A DNA stretch of 64,000 nt from Bryum argenteum (lineage: Eukaryota; Streptophyta; Bryopsida; Bryales; Bryaceae): positions 9,303,258-9,367,257 of the forward strand of contig CM073323.1 of NCBI GenBank assembly GCA_037043015.1. Direction: 5' to 3'. A model generated the notes under the pieces. That model was not told where the DNA came from and searched no databases. It saw nothing but the letters and a program-made list of their open reading frames with translations. Below are positions 11,003-23,376 of this stretch, in pieces; within the stretch, counting starts at the first letter, position 1; every line of letters begins with the position of its first letter. The position numbers and the translations under genes are program-made.

Positions 11003-14000
11003 ATGGCTACTACGCGCTTCGAGACCATCAAAATGTCGAGTATTGTGTGGAGCGGATGTGTGAAGCCCTTGGTGTTGACGACGAGACTCAGCTGCAGAAC
11101 GAAGAGGTTACAGTGTCGGGTGAGCTCGATCGATTGGAATTTGGAAGTGAGGATTTAGGTCGAAACGAGCATCGTCTGACTGTTGTGATGTTTTGCTGCA
11201 GGTAGGCAGACAATGTTGGCTATGGAGGGGCATTGGTCGTTGAAATGGCGGTATGGCCGGATCCGGGAGCACTTTGATGGCGTGGAGATGTCAATTGAGT
11301 GGGGATGCGATGGAAAGAGTGAGCCGTGGGCTGTTGATTCTGCCGGACGGTGTTCAATGTTGGAGCTCGATGACCGTGAGGTGAGAATTTTTGCCGACAT
11401 GACTCGCATCTGATCAAGATTGAGGCGATTTCTTTTGTCTAATCTAGAGATTAGAGGATCGAGTTTTGGTAGAAAACTAGATGGTTCTTGATTCCCGCTC
11501 CAATTCAAAAAACCACGAATCGTTCCCGCCTATATTCAAAACTTGTGGAAAGCGACTCGTGTATATGAAATGGCCGGTTCATGGCGGGTATATGATTCTA
11601 GTGGTGATGCTGCAGGTGTTTCTACTGTCATCATGGATTCGCACGGGCTTCTGGCTGACTAGAGAAGGCCAGAAGCAACTTCAGATTTCCCTGATACAAG
11701 ATGGCGTTGCAGGCATGGACACAGCATCGTCTGATGAGTTCATTCTTTCGGTTCGATTGAGGGATGGCAAGGTACAATTGCTCGCATGAACACAGTCAAG
11801 ATTATTTAAACTGTTCCTTGAATTTAAGGCCACTTCTCATGTTGTAGGTGGTGGCGTACATCGTTGTTGATGTTACAACAATGTACCCCTCGCGAGCAAG
11901 CATCAAGGCATTCGGAGGATGGAGCAAGTGGCAATTCTCGGACTGGAAACCCCTCGGGGTGAGCACTTTTACTCGCAATTCTCTTGGACTTGAAAGCTGT
12001 TACTTATCGTTAGAGTCGTGCAGGCAGAGAAGCAACATCTGTTTCCATTCGCAAGCATTCATACGCAAGGCTCTGGAAACAAGGAGGTTTATTCTGTGCA
12101 AGAATTTTCGGTCGAGAGCAATAACTCTGGAGATTTTTCTTATTCTCCGCCAGTTCTACCATTCGTTTCTAGGCCTCAAAAGAACCATCCTCTCATGGAG
12201 ATTGATTCCACTTGCTCACCATCTGTTCAAGTAAGTTCGTTCTTTTTGAGTATTCGGGTTTCCAGTTGATTTGGTGCTTGAATTTCACTCGATGGCCTGT
12301 GCAGATGTTGAGGACAGAGAGTGGCCACTACCTTGTGCAACCGCTCGTGAATGGCAAAACCATAGGGTACGTCCAAGTCTCGTCTTAATCATAATAGTCT
12401 GTATGATACCTTTGACTCTTGTTCATGGTTCTATTGCGGATTTTATTGGTCAGATAGGGCCAACTTAATAAAGAATGTCTCCTTCATGATGCACTCAGAA
12501 TGTGGGTAAACAATAACGGTGTTACTCTTCAGGTACTTCATCGTGGATACTGGTGCTAGCACCCTTATCATCGCGCCACACAAGGTACTTTTTCTATGTT
12601 AGAGCAGTAGGCTATTCACAATTAAGATTAGAAGCTCATTTTTACATTCGATCACAATGGTATCACCAACAACTCCGACCTTCGCATCAGTAACATAAGA
12701 CTACCTTTGTCAACATAGTCGGCATTCATCAGAATGACCAATTATAGCCTTGTTTGATCAATAACTGTAGGTAAGACTTGATACTATAGTTAGTGTAGTG
12801 GCACTGGGTTTTATCGAACGATGACTTTGCAGGCAAGGGAGCTTGGTCTAACGACGTTCGGGGAGGTCCATATCACAGGTGTAAATGGCATGGTATGCTT
12901 CTATTTCATTCATTTATCCTGGAGTTAGTGCTTGCTGGAATTCAACACATTCAGTTGAGTTCCAAATCTGATCCATCCTTGTTAAAATCTGAAGGGCAAA
13001 ATATTGTGGTGTTTCAGGTCAAAAGCCAATATAGCAGAGCGAACACCTTCCAGCTAGGTCAACTTCGAATTTCAAATCCGGTTTTCATGGAGGTAGCCTC
13101 CAACATTATGATTCTCAGCCAGATACATTCTGATTGTTAAATCCTTCGTTGAGTTTCCGGTCATTTAAATGTTACACTGCTGGCTTGAATTTGGTGTCTA
13201 ATTATCTTCAGGAGTGCCAGATAATAACTTCTGTAATGCAGGTACCTGTATCGGAGCTGGTGGGAGGAGATCCGTTCGTTGTTGGCATGTGTGGCTTTGA
13301 TATATTTTCACACTGCATTGTCGAGGTATGTGCGTTTGACTCTGTTTAGGGATGGTCTGTCGGTAATCAAATTATGGAGGCAAATTTGAGAGCAAGCAGT
13401 CAAGATTCTATATCGTGTTTATTTACGAGTTTGTAGAGCTCCCTATTGCCCTCATAGTCACCCTGAGAACTGCGTCAGACTCATCTCATTTTGACTCATT
13501 CGACTTAGTAAACAAATTTGCTCTGTACACACTTTATCCTTTTTAGTTCATGTGTTGTTTTACATGGCTATAAGGCTCTATAGTACACGGTCACAATCTA
13601 TAGGGTCTCCTGAATTCAATCATAGAGTTGTCTGCTGGTGTTTGATTATGATCAGATGGCTCATGAAGAGGGGAGGTTGTCATTGATTGATCCAGCAACG
13701 TACTCTGAGTCGCTCAAGTGGCATGTAAGTACTCGAATGTCGGTTCAACAGTTTGTTTTTTCTTAACGAGGCAATGGATCTTCAAAAGTGTTCACACGTG
13801 ATGTATTTCTCATACATAGTTTGGTTCAAAGAACAAGAAGGAAGAAACAAAAGTAATCACACCAATTTTCTTTATTGTGTTCCAGCCTTTGCGATTGTTG
13901 GAAAGCGTGCCTCATGTCATGGCAACGTTCAACTCTCATACTGCGCTCTTTATGCTGGACACGGGAGCCGGTGGTGTAGACATCATCTTTCATGGGCGTA

Positions 14001-14509
14001 CTGTGAAGAAGTTCAACATGTTGGAGTCTGTAAATTCAGAAACTCATGCTCACCTCATGGGTATTAATGCGTCGGGCGAAGGCCTTGAGGTACTTCCAGG
14101 TTTTAGGGCATCATGTAATTAAAACCCTTACTTGGGGCAAGTATCGTACATACATGGCAATAACACTACCTGTCCATTCTCAATACAGGTGACATTGGGT
14201 GCACTGGACGAATTAACAGTAGGTGGAAAATCATTTAAGCAGGTACTCAGAGCTCATAAACTAGTCATGTCATGTAGCATAGCGATTGAAACTTCATACA
14301 ATCTCAATTGAATGGTCATGAGGATTTGTTGAGTTTGATGATGCATTTTATATTCACAGGTGAAGGCAATGCTTGTGAAGGAGGAAAACGGTGGAAACTT
14401 GGACACGTCCGAGTACGTGGCTGGTCTTCTGTGTGGAGATTTGTTCAGCAAATGTCGAGTGGTGTTTGATTATGCTCAGCGACGATTTGCGATTCGGAGT
14501 GAAGCCTAA
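11003..14509 (+). CDS. Two-domain retropepsin-like aspartic protease
   Basis: Fourteen exons (11003-11119, 11210-11380, 11616-11771, 11848-11958, 12024-12230, 12305-12366, 12533-12584, 12833-12892, 13018-13092, 13242-13325, 13656-13724, 13886-14089, 14189-14242, 14360-14509) give about 523 residues with consistent phase. Two catalytic motifs are seen: FIVDTGAS (D280) and LFMLDTGAG (D413). Each is followed by a hydrophobic strand, so both retropepsin-like halves are in one chain rather than a homodimer. The first 40 residues are basic and Ser/Thr-rich, suggesting an organelle signal. Exons 1-3 have no family support and the exon 1 donor could instead lie at 11107. No reverse transcriptase, integrase or LTR accompanies it and it has many introns, so it is a host gene. 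Substrates cannot be inferred. Confidence 0.8.
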
Positions 14510-15640
14510 ATATCTTCTGGTTCTATTGTACACACCAGCAACCTTGATCCAATCAGCACTAGGATTCCTTGCAGTTACATTGAAGGCCCTTTTCGGGAAA
14601 ATTATTCCTTGCAGTTACATTATGTTTGCAATCATAAAGTTGATGAATCTTTTGGCGATGGTACAGAACAGGTACTCTTGTTGCAGGGTTCGAAAATGTA
14701 ATGACATCGTAGAACAATCATAAAAAGAGAAGCTTCTTTTGCTTATAGTTATTTCTCCGGTAGAAGCGATTATCAACCTGAGAATATACTTGTGCTATGC
14801 TTATGAAATTTTAGATCTTTGCTACAGTACAGTAAGAATCTCCTTGTATCTCCATGATTGTTATGTAGCTTGTGGCTTTTTCAAAGATGCTAGAGAATAT
14901 TCTATTGATTAATATTTTAAATCGACCGTGTTGCTATATTTGATTGATGTGGATACAGTTGGAATCACGGGACAGGATCTCGCAAGTTGAGCCTTTGACA
15001 GCCTCTAGAACGCGGTCACAAGGAATCCGTGGAACTAAGCATGGTCACCGGAGTAATGAACAGTATTTTCTGTACTTGTGGCAGGCAGGTTTCGAATGTG
15101 TATGCAGAAGAAATGTACGTTTTTGAAATAATTTGTTTATGGGTTTTGTACTTGGATATTTTCACGCATAGGTATGTATCTGAAACTTGAAAGTACAGGA
15201 ATTTTTTTGTACTTTTGTTACCATTAAACCAAGAGCTTTTCCCTCTGGCCTTTATGGGGTGAAACTAGAAACTCTGGCCTTGAGGAGTCTGGACATGCAG
15301 TAGAGGATTAAATGCATGGGTAGAATAACAAGTTCAAATGATCGCGAGATCTTGAGAATTCTACTGGACATAGCTATCATGTAAAAGAAGTAAAAAAAAT
15401 TCTTGGCTTTAGGTTGAAATAAGTTGAGAATTCAACCGGACGTAGCTATCATGTAACAGAAGTAAAACAATTTCTTGGCTTTATGTTGAAATAGCCAAAA
15501 AGAATGTCAAAACAAAGGAGGAAAAAGCTACAAGGAGGTGAGAGAGTGAATGATGACTTAAACTCCTTTCTCAAACATATGTAAAAAGTAACCAATGATT
15601 GCAATGAATGTCCCCTCTCTTTCCTTCAAGCCACCAATTG
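14510..15640. other. Intergenic, no gene seen
   Basis: Short ORFs only. A direct repeat of about 75 bp is visible: the ATAGCTATCATGTAA...TTCTTGGCTTTA block occurs at about 15368 and again at about 15433. Nothing else was recognised. Confidence 0.4.
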
Positions 15641-15656
15641 TTTTCACTTCACCATT

Positions 15657-15766
15657 ATTGCAAACCGTAACACTGTATGTCAAACTCCACCATGGTGAAG
15701 TTTGACATTTAGTGTTACGGTTTGCAATGATATTTGTACAACTAATTAACAACCCTTGTGTAGTGG
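15657..15766. mobile_element. Hairpin and right end of a CACTA-type MITE
   Basis: Bases 15657-15728 form an almost perfect palindrome of about 35-nt arms centred on CCATGG, with few mismatches. It continues into TAATTAACAACCCTTGTGTAGTG, whose complement begins CACTACACAAG, an end shared with the sequences at 10394 and 26975. The other end is not visible. An ACACTATATGTCATAATG relic of the same family follows near 15916. Confidence 0.5.
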
Positions 15767-16066
15767 AAAGGTGTGCATTTTCCACAAAGCAAAAAAGATC
15801 TATTTCTCGAGCGTCTGGTGGAATGTCCCCTAGGCATATATCAAGGGTAGGTCGAACGGGCATTTTATTCACGCCAACCCCACAAAGCTTTGGTGTTTTT
15901 AGTTATTTGCGAACCATAACACTATATGTCATAATGATTGATTGCAACACTCGAAAATACATACTTCGAAATAAATCATTGAATTGATTCTTTCTTGATG
16001 CCCAAGTTCAAAAATGTTGTGATCCGATTTTGGGCTGCCCATTTTAGACCCATGGGCGTATAAGGG

Positions 16067-16885
16067 TTAACCCTTAATTGACATCCTTGTTTTCCACAAA
16101 TTGGAGAGAAATGCAACCTCATTGTCATTTGGCCTTATTTCTGCACTCAAGGTAAAACAATTTTGAGAATCGGAAACGGTGGTTATCAAGGTAACTTGGT
16201 GATGTGACCAATGCAAAAAAGATCGATCACATCGGGTAAAATCTCAAAAAATGGCACCGTTGAGAAAGAAACAAATGTTTTGGTTGCTGATCCTGAGTGA
16301 GAAATATCGTATTCTTTTTTTGGTTTTTCCTCCCTTGGGTCATTTTTTCTGAAAATTGGCATCAGAGAGCACGGTATAGGGAGATAAAGATCAAGATTTT
16401 TTATTATTTTGAAAAAAAATCGTCAAAAAGAAAGGCCAAGTCAAAGAGCATTGACCATGGGATCACGTGGCCCCTACAAGTACGCGCGGATCACACAAAC
16501 CTCAAGAAGGCGATCGGGAAGGAGCATTGGATTTGGAAAAACAAAAGAATAGGGGTACCTTTGGACAAGATTTGCACCCTACCACTCTGTCGGACCCCAA
16601 AAGCAAAAACAATGACCTTGGTGACCAGTTTGGCCACCAGTGACAATTAACCTACCGTCATATGCTTTCCTGATACCACACCCAAAAATCTCTTTTAAAC
16701 TCCATTGTTAGCATTATTCTATTTTAAAATTGCTTGAGCTCTATTCTAAGAAAGTACAAATCTCTTTAAGGTGCTCAGTTTGGAATTCTAAAATTTCCAT
16801 TTGGTATAATGGAGTGTAAGTTATGAGCAAGATTCTCTCAAAAAAAACCCAACCCCTCAGGCTGGGTCTGACGTTTAAGGGTTAA
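16067..16885. mobile_element. Possible TTAA-flanked element
   Basis: TTAACCCTTAA at 16067 is mirrored by TTAAGGGTTAA ending at 16885, with weaker similarity further in. A 117-codon ORF inside (16297-16650) is rich in Phe and Lys and resembles no transposase I know. The right TTAA is shared with the next element, as at 8799. Confidence 0.45.
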
Positions 16886-17130
16886 CCCCTAAAGGTTCTT
16901 GATGCAAAATTGCAAAAATGGACATTCCGTTACCTCAGACCTAAAAACTCTCAATCTAAGAACTATTTGGAAGATCCAACCGTAGGATCTTGAAGTTAAC
17001 TTAACCTTCCACTCACTTGCCAAAATTGAACCGTTGATTCTTCTTCATTTGTGAGATTATAATGGTCAAAGTTGGCAGAATTTTGGACTCCGAAAAGCAG
17101 TTTTCGCTTTCCTGGACCTTTAGGGGTTAA
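16882..17130. mobile_element. TTAA-flanked MITE, family 2
   Basis: The ends TTAACCCCTAAAGG and CCTTTAGGGGTTAA are 249 bp apart. Internal blocks (GATCTTGAAGTTAAC, ACCGTTGATTCTTC) resemble those of the element at 8799-9067 (CCGTAGGATCTTGAAG, ACCGTTGGATCATC), so these are two members of one family. Confidence 0.65.
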
Positions 17131-18837
17131 GGGTTAAGACTCGTGGGCTTCAATCTTTCAACACAATCACCATCCAAACAGAGACCATTGAAAAAGTAAA
17201 CAGGAAACCAAAGAGTTTTTTAACTGCTTGATAATTGATGTGGGCCTCCATGATGGACCAGGTCCCATGTGAATGATGTTACTCGTGTGCCTTAGAAAAT
17301 TCTGGACTCCATGAATCAAGGGTTGCATTTGGCCGTCGTTGGAAGATGGCATTTGCTTCCTAGGCATGGTTACCAAGTACGAGGAGTATTTTGTACTTGT
17401 ATAGGGATCTTTCATATATGTACAATTTTCTTTCTACTTTTCATGATTGAAATGAAAAGAGGAAAAAAAAGAGAAAAGGAATTTAGTTTCGAGCATAACT
17501 ACTCACTTGAAACTTGTCACGATAAGTATATTCTCGTACTCTAGCAACCAAGGTGCTCGCAAGAGCACCCTTTTTTTTGTTTTTTTTTTTAGAAAGATTG
17601 ATTATTTACAACTTATAACAAGTTACCACTAGTAAAAAAGTGTCGTGAGTACACCACACAAGTATACCTGAAAGTGATTTTTAACACCCAAAGTGAGTGT
17701 AAAATACTACAAAGGGTTTACTTGTTGGTATAATCCTTGGTGTTGGGCCACTTTGTACTTGGGGCTGGATTAAGGGTCGGCCTGAATTCTTCAAATTTTG
17801 ACCAATAGGATGGCTCGATTCTTTCAAATCGGGCCCAAGGGCTTTATACTAGGGCCCGACCGGAACTTCACTTTATCCTATGTGGCATCCTATGTGGCAC
17901 AGTTTTGGTGCCAAAATGTTCGGGCCTTAGTGGTGCAATTGGGACAAGGTATACCCCGACCCCAACTCCCCAACTTGGGCCCAAACTCTGGTCGTTCACT
18001 CCGGCCTGCTCTTCGGCAGCCCCAGCCTCTGTGTAAAGTGGGCCTTAGATACACTTTTTCACAAGTGTGAGAAGTTTTCACTCAATCTAAAGGCTAGAAA
18101 CACATCCTCCCTAGCTAGTTGTTTTATAGTAGAACCCCACATACTATGTGAATTTGGGGAGAACTTTCTACTGACCTCCAAAATAAAATGACCCTATTTC
18201 TTTATCTTTCCTTGAAACTTGCCGACTTTCAATGTAAGTTGAAAAGGTACAACTAATGAAGTGATTTGAGAAATGTAATCATAGGATCAAGTATCAAACT
18301 TTCACCTCAAGATGCATAAAAGGTTGCACCTTCAATGATGATGATCACTAATCATGATCAATCATTGCAGAATACGTTTGTTCAAATCAATGTGGACAAG
18401 TCATATCGAATGATTTTTCTTTTTAGTGTGATTTGTTTTAGGTTAGCTTTTGTTTCTAGTGATAGTTAAATTGATATGAAGGTGTTATACTTAGAAGGTG
18501 TTGTCTTTGGACTTCACTACATTATTTATATATACCTTTAAATTCACTTATTGTACATGCATGATTATGTTTTTAATTATAAAATTTGCAAAAATCTTAG
18601 AAGTGTATTTTTCTTAGTTATTTCATTTCCTTTACAAAAAAGTTTAAATTGAAAAGTACTGATTTATACTAGTGGTATTTTTGTATCATTCAGCTACATG
18701 ACTTTCAATAGGCCCAAACATGTAGAGCAAGTGAGTGGCCATACACCATCATCCATTCAAACAGTTTGTAATAAAATTTCATCTTCAGGCATCGACAAGG
18801 CTAGCTCAACGCATCACTCAATGAGCTAAGCGAGCTA

Positions 18838-19217
18838 AGAGCATGCCTAGCCCCGCTCTCTAGGGCGGACCGATGGGCTGCATCGCAAGCTCGCAGACGC
18901 TGCTCCTGCGGGCCTCGATACCCCACCCCTCGCCGGAAGGCAGGGCACGTAAAAGGCTGTTGACCAATCACAGTTTTTGACAAGTGATTACAGCATAAAT
19001 TATTTTCAGCAAACAAAACCTCTGCCCCATGTCACTCTCCTATTGGTTAATGGGGACGCTAAGATTTGAATGAAGGCACGAGATAACTTTGAGTTGTGGT
19101 GTGCTAAAATTTAGGATACCTCAACCCTCTTGACATGGTTACAGGGATGGGCTGGGGTTCCTCACACGCCAAACAAGGCTCCACTCTCCGGCCCACAATA
19201 CGGACAAGGCATGCTCT
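18838..19217. mobile_element. Possible MITE with AGAGCATGCC ends
   Basis: AGAGCATGCCT at the left is mirrored by AGGCATGCTCT at the right (one mismatch allowed), about 380 bp apart. The interior is GC-rich compared with its surroundings and has no plausible gene. Confidence 0.4.
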
Positions 19218-19774
19218 AAATAGATTTTGCTAACAAACTTGAAAGGTGCCTTTCAGCACCGCAAGTCAAAACATATTGCATCATCTTTACATCACCGCTT
19301 GCAAGTTGCATTATATCAAAATTTATGAGCCAAGTGGGATGACACCTCAAAGCATCATCAATGACGAGTTTCACCTACTAAAACTTGAACATGCAACCCA
19401 TGTGCATCTCCACAAAAAATACTCAATCAACTCCTTCTAGAAAACAACCTCATAGACTCCAAGTGAGATTTTGTTCACAAAGTTACCATTTCGACAGACA
19501 CGATCATCACCGCCAGATTTCCATCGACACTTCGTACGCCGACTTACACCTTCCATGTGCATGAATCCAGTAAATAAAATAACTAGTAAAACAAGCCCGG
19601 CTTTTTCCCCTCCCCCCAAAACTAGACTACCCTGAAGCAAGCATCAATACACACAAAAAGTGCAACCTCAAATACAAAAGTGACATCCCAACATACGTGG
19701 AGCAAGCTGGATGTATACATGCTAGTCACCTTTTTGCAGAAACATTAACGGCCCAGAAAGCAAAAGGAAATGCA

Positions 19775-20219
19775 CAGTAAGGTAGAATGACCTTAAACCG
19801 CTCAAATAAGAGATTCAACATGGTTGTGGACCTCGTGTGTACTGTTTGTAATTTTTCTTGGATGGGAAAACAGGAGGGAGAGTGAATGCAAAAATTTTGA
19901 AAATAAAATAGCAAAAATTGGATTTACTACAAATTTTTGAAGTCAAAAGTGTACATGACCTTAAAGTGATCAGTAGACTCTCCTTTTTATCCGGCAGACG
20001 AGTACTTTGTGGCGCTCACGCATGTAGCTAAAACCGTGCAAAATAGAGTTAATGAATCATGAACCATGAACCAACCACCTCCCTACACATGTCCATATCG
20101 AGTCACTATTTATGGAATTGCTATGCACGCAATAAGGTCACGCCATGGGCGGCTCCAGGAGCGGTCTACCCTGCGCTTCTGGGGGGCCGCGCGGTTTAAG
20201 GTCATTCTACCTTACACTG
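19775..20219. mobile_element. MITE with 26-bp inverted ends (hAT-like)
   Basis: Left arm CAGTAAGGTAGAATGACCTT and right arm AAGGTCATTCTACCTTACACTG are inverted copies, continuing to AAACCGC on each side. CAGTG-type termini are common in hAT elements, but I cannot see an 8-bp target duplication. Confidence 0.55.
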
Positions 20220-20552
20220 ATACAGTGGTCTGATGCGAGCTAGGCAAGGGGGGCTGTCGCAAGGACGCTCTGTTCTATGCACGTGTCTCGCTTTATTGCG
20301 CGCCCGGCGTGACCGAACGCTCGCTCCAGTAATGCTGGTCACGAGTCTGTCATGCCTCACATTACTGTTTCGAGCTACGTGTAGAATTCTACACTCTCGA
20401 CTTCCGACTCCTTATCATCACCCCTGCTTTTCATTTGAGCCTGTGGCTAGTGCCGATTAAGCAAAGTGCTCAATGTTAACAAATTGCGTGACGTAGGACC
20501 TGTCGATTACAGTACGTCACCCCTTAGTGGGTCCTTTTCTGCTCAAAGCTGA

Positions 20553-20656
20553 TCTCCCATTCTGAAATCAGCCACATTTCGCAGTACCGAGTGTGTGTGT
20601 GTGTCTCCCATTCTCGAAACAGACACATATCGCATTACCGAGTGTGTGTGTGTGTC
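20553..20656 (+). repeat. Two 51-bp tandem repeats with (GT)n upstream of the UGT gene
   Basis: The block starting TCTCCCATTCT and ending in ACCGAGTGTGTGTGTGTG occurs at 20553-20603 and again at 20604-20656. It lies 40-145 bp upstream of the UGT start codon, in the probable promoter or 5' UTR. Confidence 0.7.
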
Positions 20657-20696
20657 GGGCATTGTTGAGTGTGTGCATTATCGGTAGCTAGCAGGC

Positions 20697-23376
20697 ATGG
20701 GGTCGTTGCCGAGCCCGCATGTGGTGATGGTGCCGATCGATACGGCGGGGCATTGTGTTCCGTTCGTGCTGTTCGGGGAGCGTCTGATAGCTGAAGGTTT
20801 CACTGTGACGATCTTGACCACTGATGCTCACATTGAGGAGATATTCGAGGACCCGGCAGCTCGGGAGTCTTCGTTGCGGTACGTGGGGCTCAAAGATGAC
20901 ACCATAGGGCGAAATCGGAAGGCGGTTTTCGATGAGCGCAACACGGACGCGGGGAAGGAGAAGGTGATTAAGTTGGTGGTGGAGGCTATTGAAGATTTGT
21001 GCTCGCCGAATGCGATGCAGCTGAGGGGGGTTCCGACTGCAGCTTTTCCTTGTGTGATTATGAACGACTTTCTTACGACTTGGGCTCAGGATGCTGCCGA
21101 CATGCTTGGCATTCAGAAGCACTTGTTGTTCGTGTCGCCTGCCTCTGCCCTCGCCATTACTCTCCAGGTACTGCCCACACTCTCTTTGATCTACAGCTTT
21201 GTACTCACTTTCAGTGGGGCACCATCTGATGCGTTCACTGTGTTTGTTGTTGGCAGTCGGAGCGATTGTACAATGAAGGTAAAGTTCCAGTCACTCCCGA
21301 GAATGAGAACACTCTGATTACGGACATTCCCGGAATGCCGCCATTGTTGCCTACGGACCTCCCGTCCCAGTTCGTGTACAAGAAGATGCATTCCTGGTTC
21401 AAGTACCACGATCATCGCAATCGTAAATCCGATGTCCTTTTGGTGAACAGCTTTTACGAGCTCGAGAAGCAAGCCATTGATGGTATCCGAAATGAAGTGA
21501 TCGGTGCCCCTGGTGTGGAGGTTCGTAATCTCAGCACTCTCGCCCAAATTTCTTTGTAACAAATCAATTTATCAATCACGCGGAGGACAATAAATTTTCA
21601 GTTAGAGTAGCCAGAACTGTACCCTTGTTCAATTTCGTCCGTTCGTTTGTCTGCAGTCTCTGACACGAGTTTGATTTGTGAGTGCATCTGCCAGCTAATG
21701 CGAAAGTCTAGTCTGACGCGGGCTTGATTTTGTGCATCGGTCAGTTACTGCCAGAGTCTAGTCTGACACTAGTTTAATTGGGTGCAGTCGAAGTTTCTAT
21801 TCGATATCGGTCCATTGTTGCCGGAGTCCGACATTCTAGAAAAGAAGAGCCTCGAAGTGGTGGAGGAAACGGACCCGTGCATACTCTGGTTGAACAGGCA
21901 GAAGCCTACTTCGGTGCTGTACATATGCTTCGGCAGTCAAACGGCGCTCACTCGTACGCAAATTCACGAGTTGGCAATGGGAATCGAAGCAAGCGGAGTG
22001 TCGTTCTTGTGGATCATGAAGCTTCCCGATGCCTGGGGTCCTCAGGATAACTCGAAAGGGCCGGTATCGATGACAGAGTATCTGCCCCCAGGTGAACACC
22101 CCTTCCTGATCGAGAGCTGTTAGTTCTTGTCAGTACAGGCATAGAGGTTGTTCTGTTTCAGTAGGTCTCCAGTAGTTGACAGTGCGTGTTATGGCATTTT
22201 AGGTTTCGAGGAGCGGACGAAGGAAAGAGGAATGATCTACACTGGATGGGCGCTTCAGAAGCAAATTTTGGGGCATGCGGCCACCGGCGGCTTCTTGACT
22301 CATTGCGGATGGAACTCGATTCTGGAGAGCGTGATTGCCGGCGTGCCGATGCTCACATGGCCCGTTTGGGCTGATCAATGTCTCAACAACCGGTCAGTCA
22401 CCCCTCTCTTGCACTTTCTCAATCTTGCTAACGACGCATGAACAACAAAAGTGTCCATTCACCACTCAGTTAGCAAGAGTGTTCATCACCACACAAAGGT
22501 AGCAAAAAGAGGTCAAGTGACAGTCTACTCACTCTAACCTCAAGGAGTACCTCTCCATCAACCTAGATGAAATCTACTAAAAGTTCATGTTTTTTACTCA
22601 CTCTAACCTCAAGGAGTACCTCTCCATCAACCTAGATGAAATCTACTAAAAGTTCATGTTTTTTATATTCATTGGTTGCTTTTATGCCATCTTCACAAGT
22701 TGCTCATTACTTAAAGTGTCCATAATGAGACGGAGTAACAATCCTACGCTCCTCGTAGACAAAATGTCCTACACTCCCTTTACAAAATATGTCCCATACT
22801 CCTTTTATAAAATACGTCTTACACTTTTTTGTCACGAGATGTACAGTTCACATACAGTACTTCACTCAAAAACAGAATGTACTACACTAGAAGACAAAAA
22901 AACGTCCTTCACACATAACTATCAAGAAAAGCTCTGTCCGAATCACCTCCGAAACAAGCATGATTGCCCACTTGGATGAAGAACCAGTCTTTTTCTCTAC
23001 TAACATTGTCGATGGCAGGTTTTTGGTGGACACATGGAAATTCGCACTGGAGTTGGAGAGACAACCCATCGACACGAGCCTGGACGTATTGTCGTTCCAT
23101 GGCTTCTACACGCGGCGAGTGAAGCAAGAGGACGTCACACAGAAGGTCAAGAGGTTGATGGAGGACGACGAAGGCAAAACGCTTCGCAACAACGTCATGG
23201 ACATGAGAATGAAGCTCCGCAGTGCCGTAGCACCCGGAGGCACATCATCACGGAGCTTCGATGATTACACCAACCTTTTGAGATCGATCGATACTGCCAA
23301 AGCATCCAACGGCAAAACAGCGAACGGCAAGTCGGCAGCCAACGGCAAGCACAATCTGATCGAAGCAACCATTTGA
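20697..23376 (+). CDS. UDP-glycosyltransferase, family 1 (plant PSPG type)
   Basis: Five exons (20697-21167, 21257-21520, 21788-22091, 22203-22392, 23019-23376) with consistent phases give 528 residues. The N-terminal acceptor domain has the catalytic His (H19 in DTAGH). The C-terminal domain has a complete 44-residue PSPG box, W362 to Q405, with HCGWNS and the final DQ that contacts UDP-sugar. Family 1 enzymes transfer sugar from a UDP donor to small acceptors such as phenolics, terpenoids or hormones in the cytosol; the acceptor cannot be told from sequence. The last about 25 residues repeat Asn-Gly-Lys (SNGK, ANGK, ANGK), an unusual tail for the family. All motifs are intact, so it should be active. 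Antisense ORFs over exons 1-3 are shadows. Confidence 0.92.
22527..22664 (+). repeat. Two perfect 69-bp tandem repeats in UGT intron 4
   Basis: The unit beginning ACTCACTCTAACCTCAAGGA occurs at 22527-22595 and 22596-22664 with no difference that I can see, so the duplication is recent. It lies inside the 626-bp last intron. Confidence 0.85.

Larger units (their letters stand above)
17131..20552. other. Intergenic with inverted-repeat relics
   Basis: No gene recognised. Two inverted-repeat elements stand out and are listed separately (18838-19217 and 19775-20219). CACTAGTAAAAAAGTG near 17628 and ATACTAGTGG near 18667 may be the ends of a further 1-kb element, but the arms are short. Confidence 0.4.

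Noticed and set aside
16297-16650. 117-codon ORF considered as a transposase or gag fragment
   Set aside because: No catalytic motif, zinc knuckle or splice context; Phe/Lys-rich composition follows local AT-rich sequence.
20697-21122. Minus-strand 144-codon ORF
   Set aside because: Shadow of UGT exon 1.
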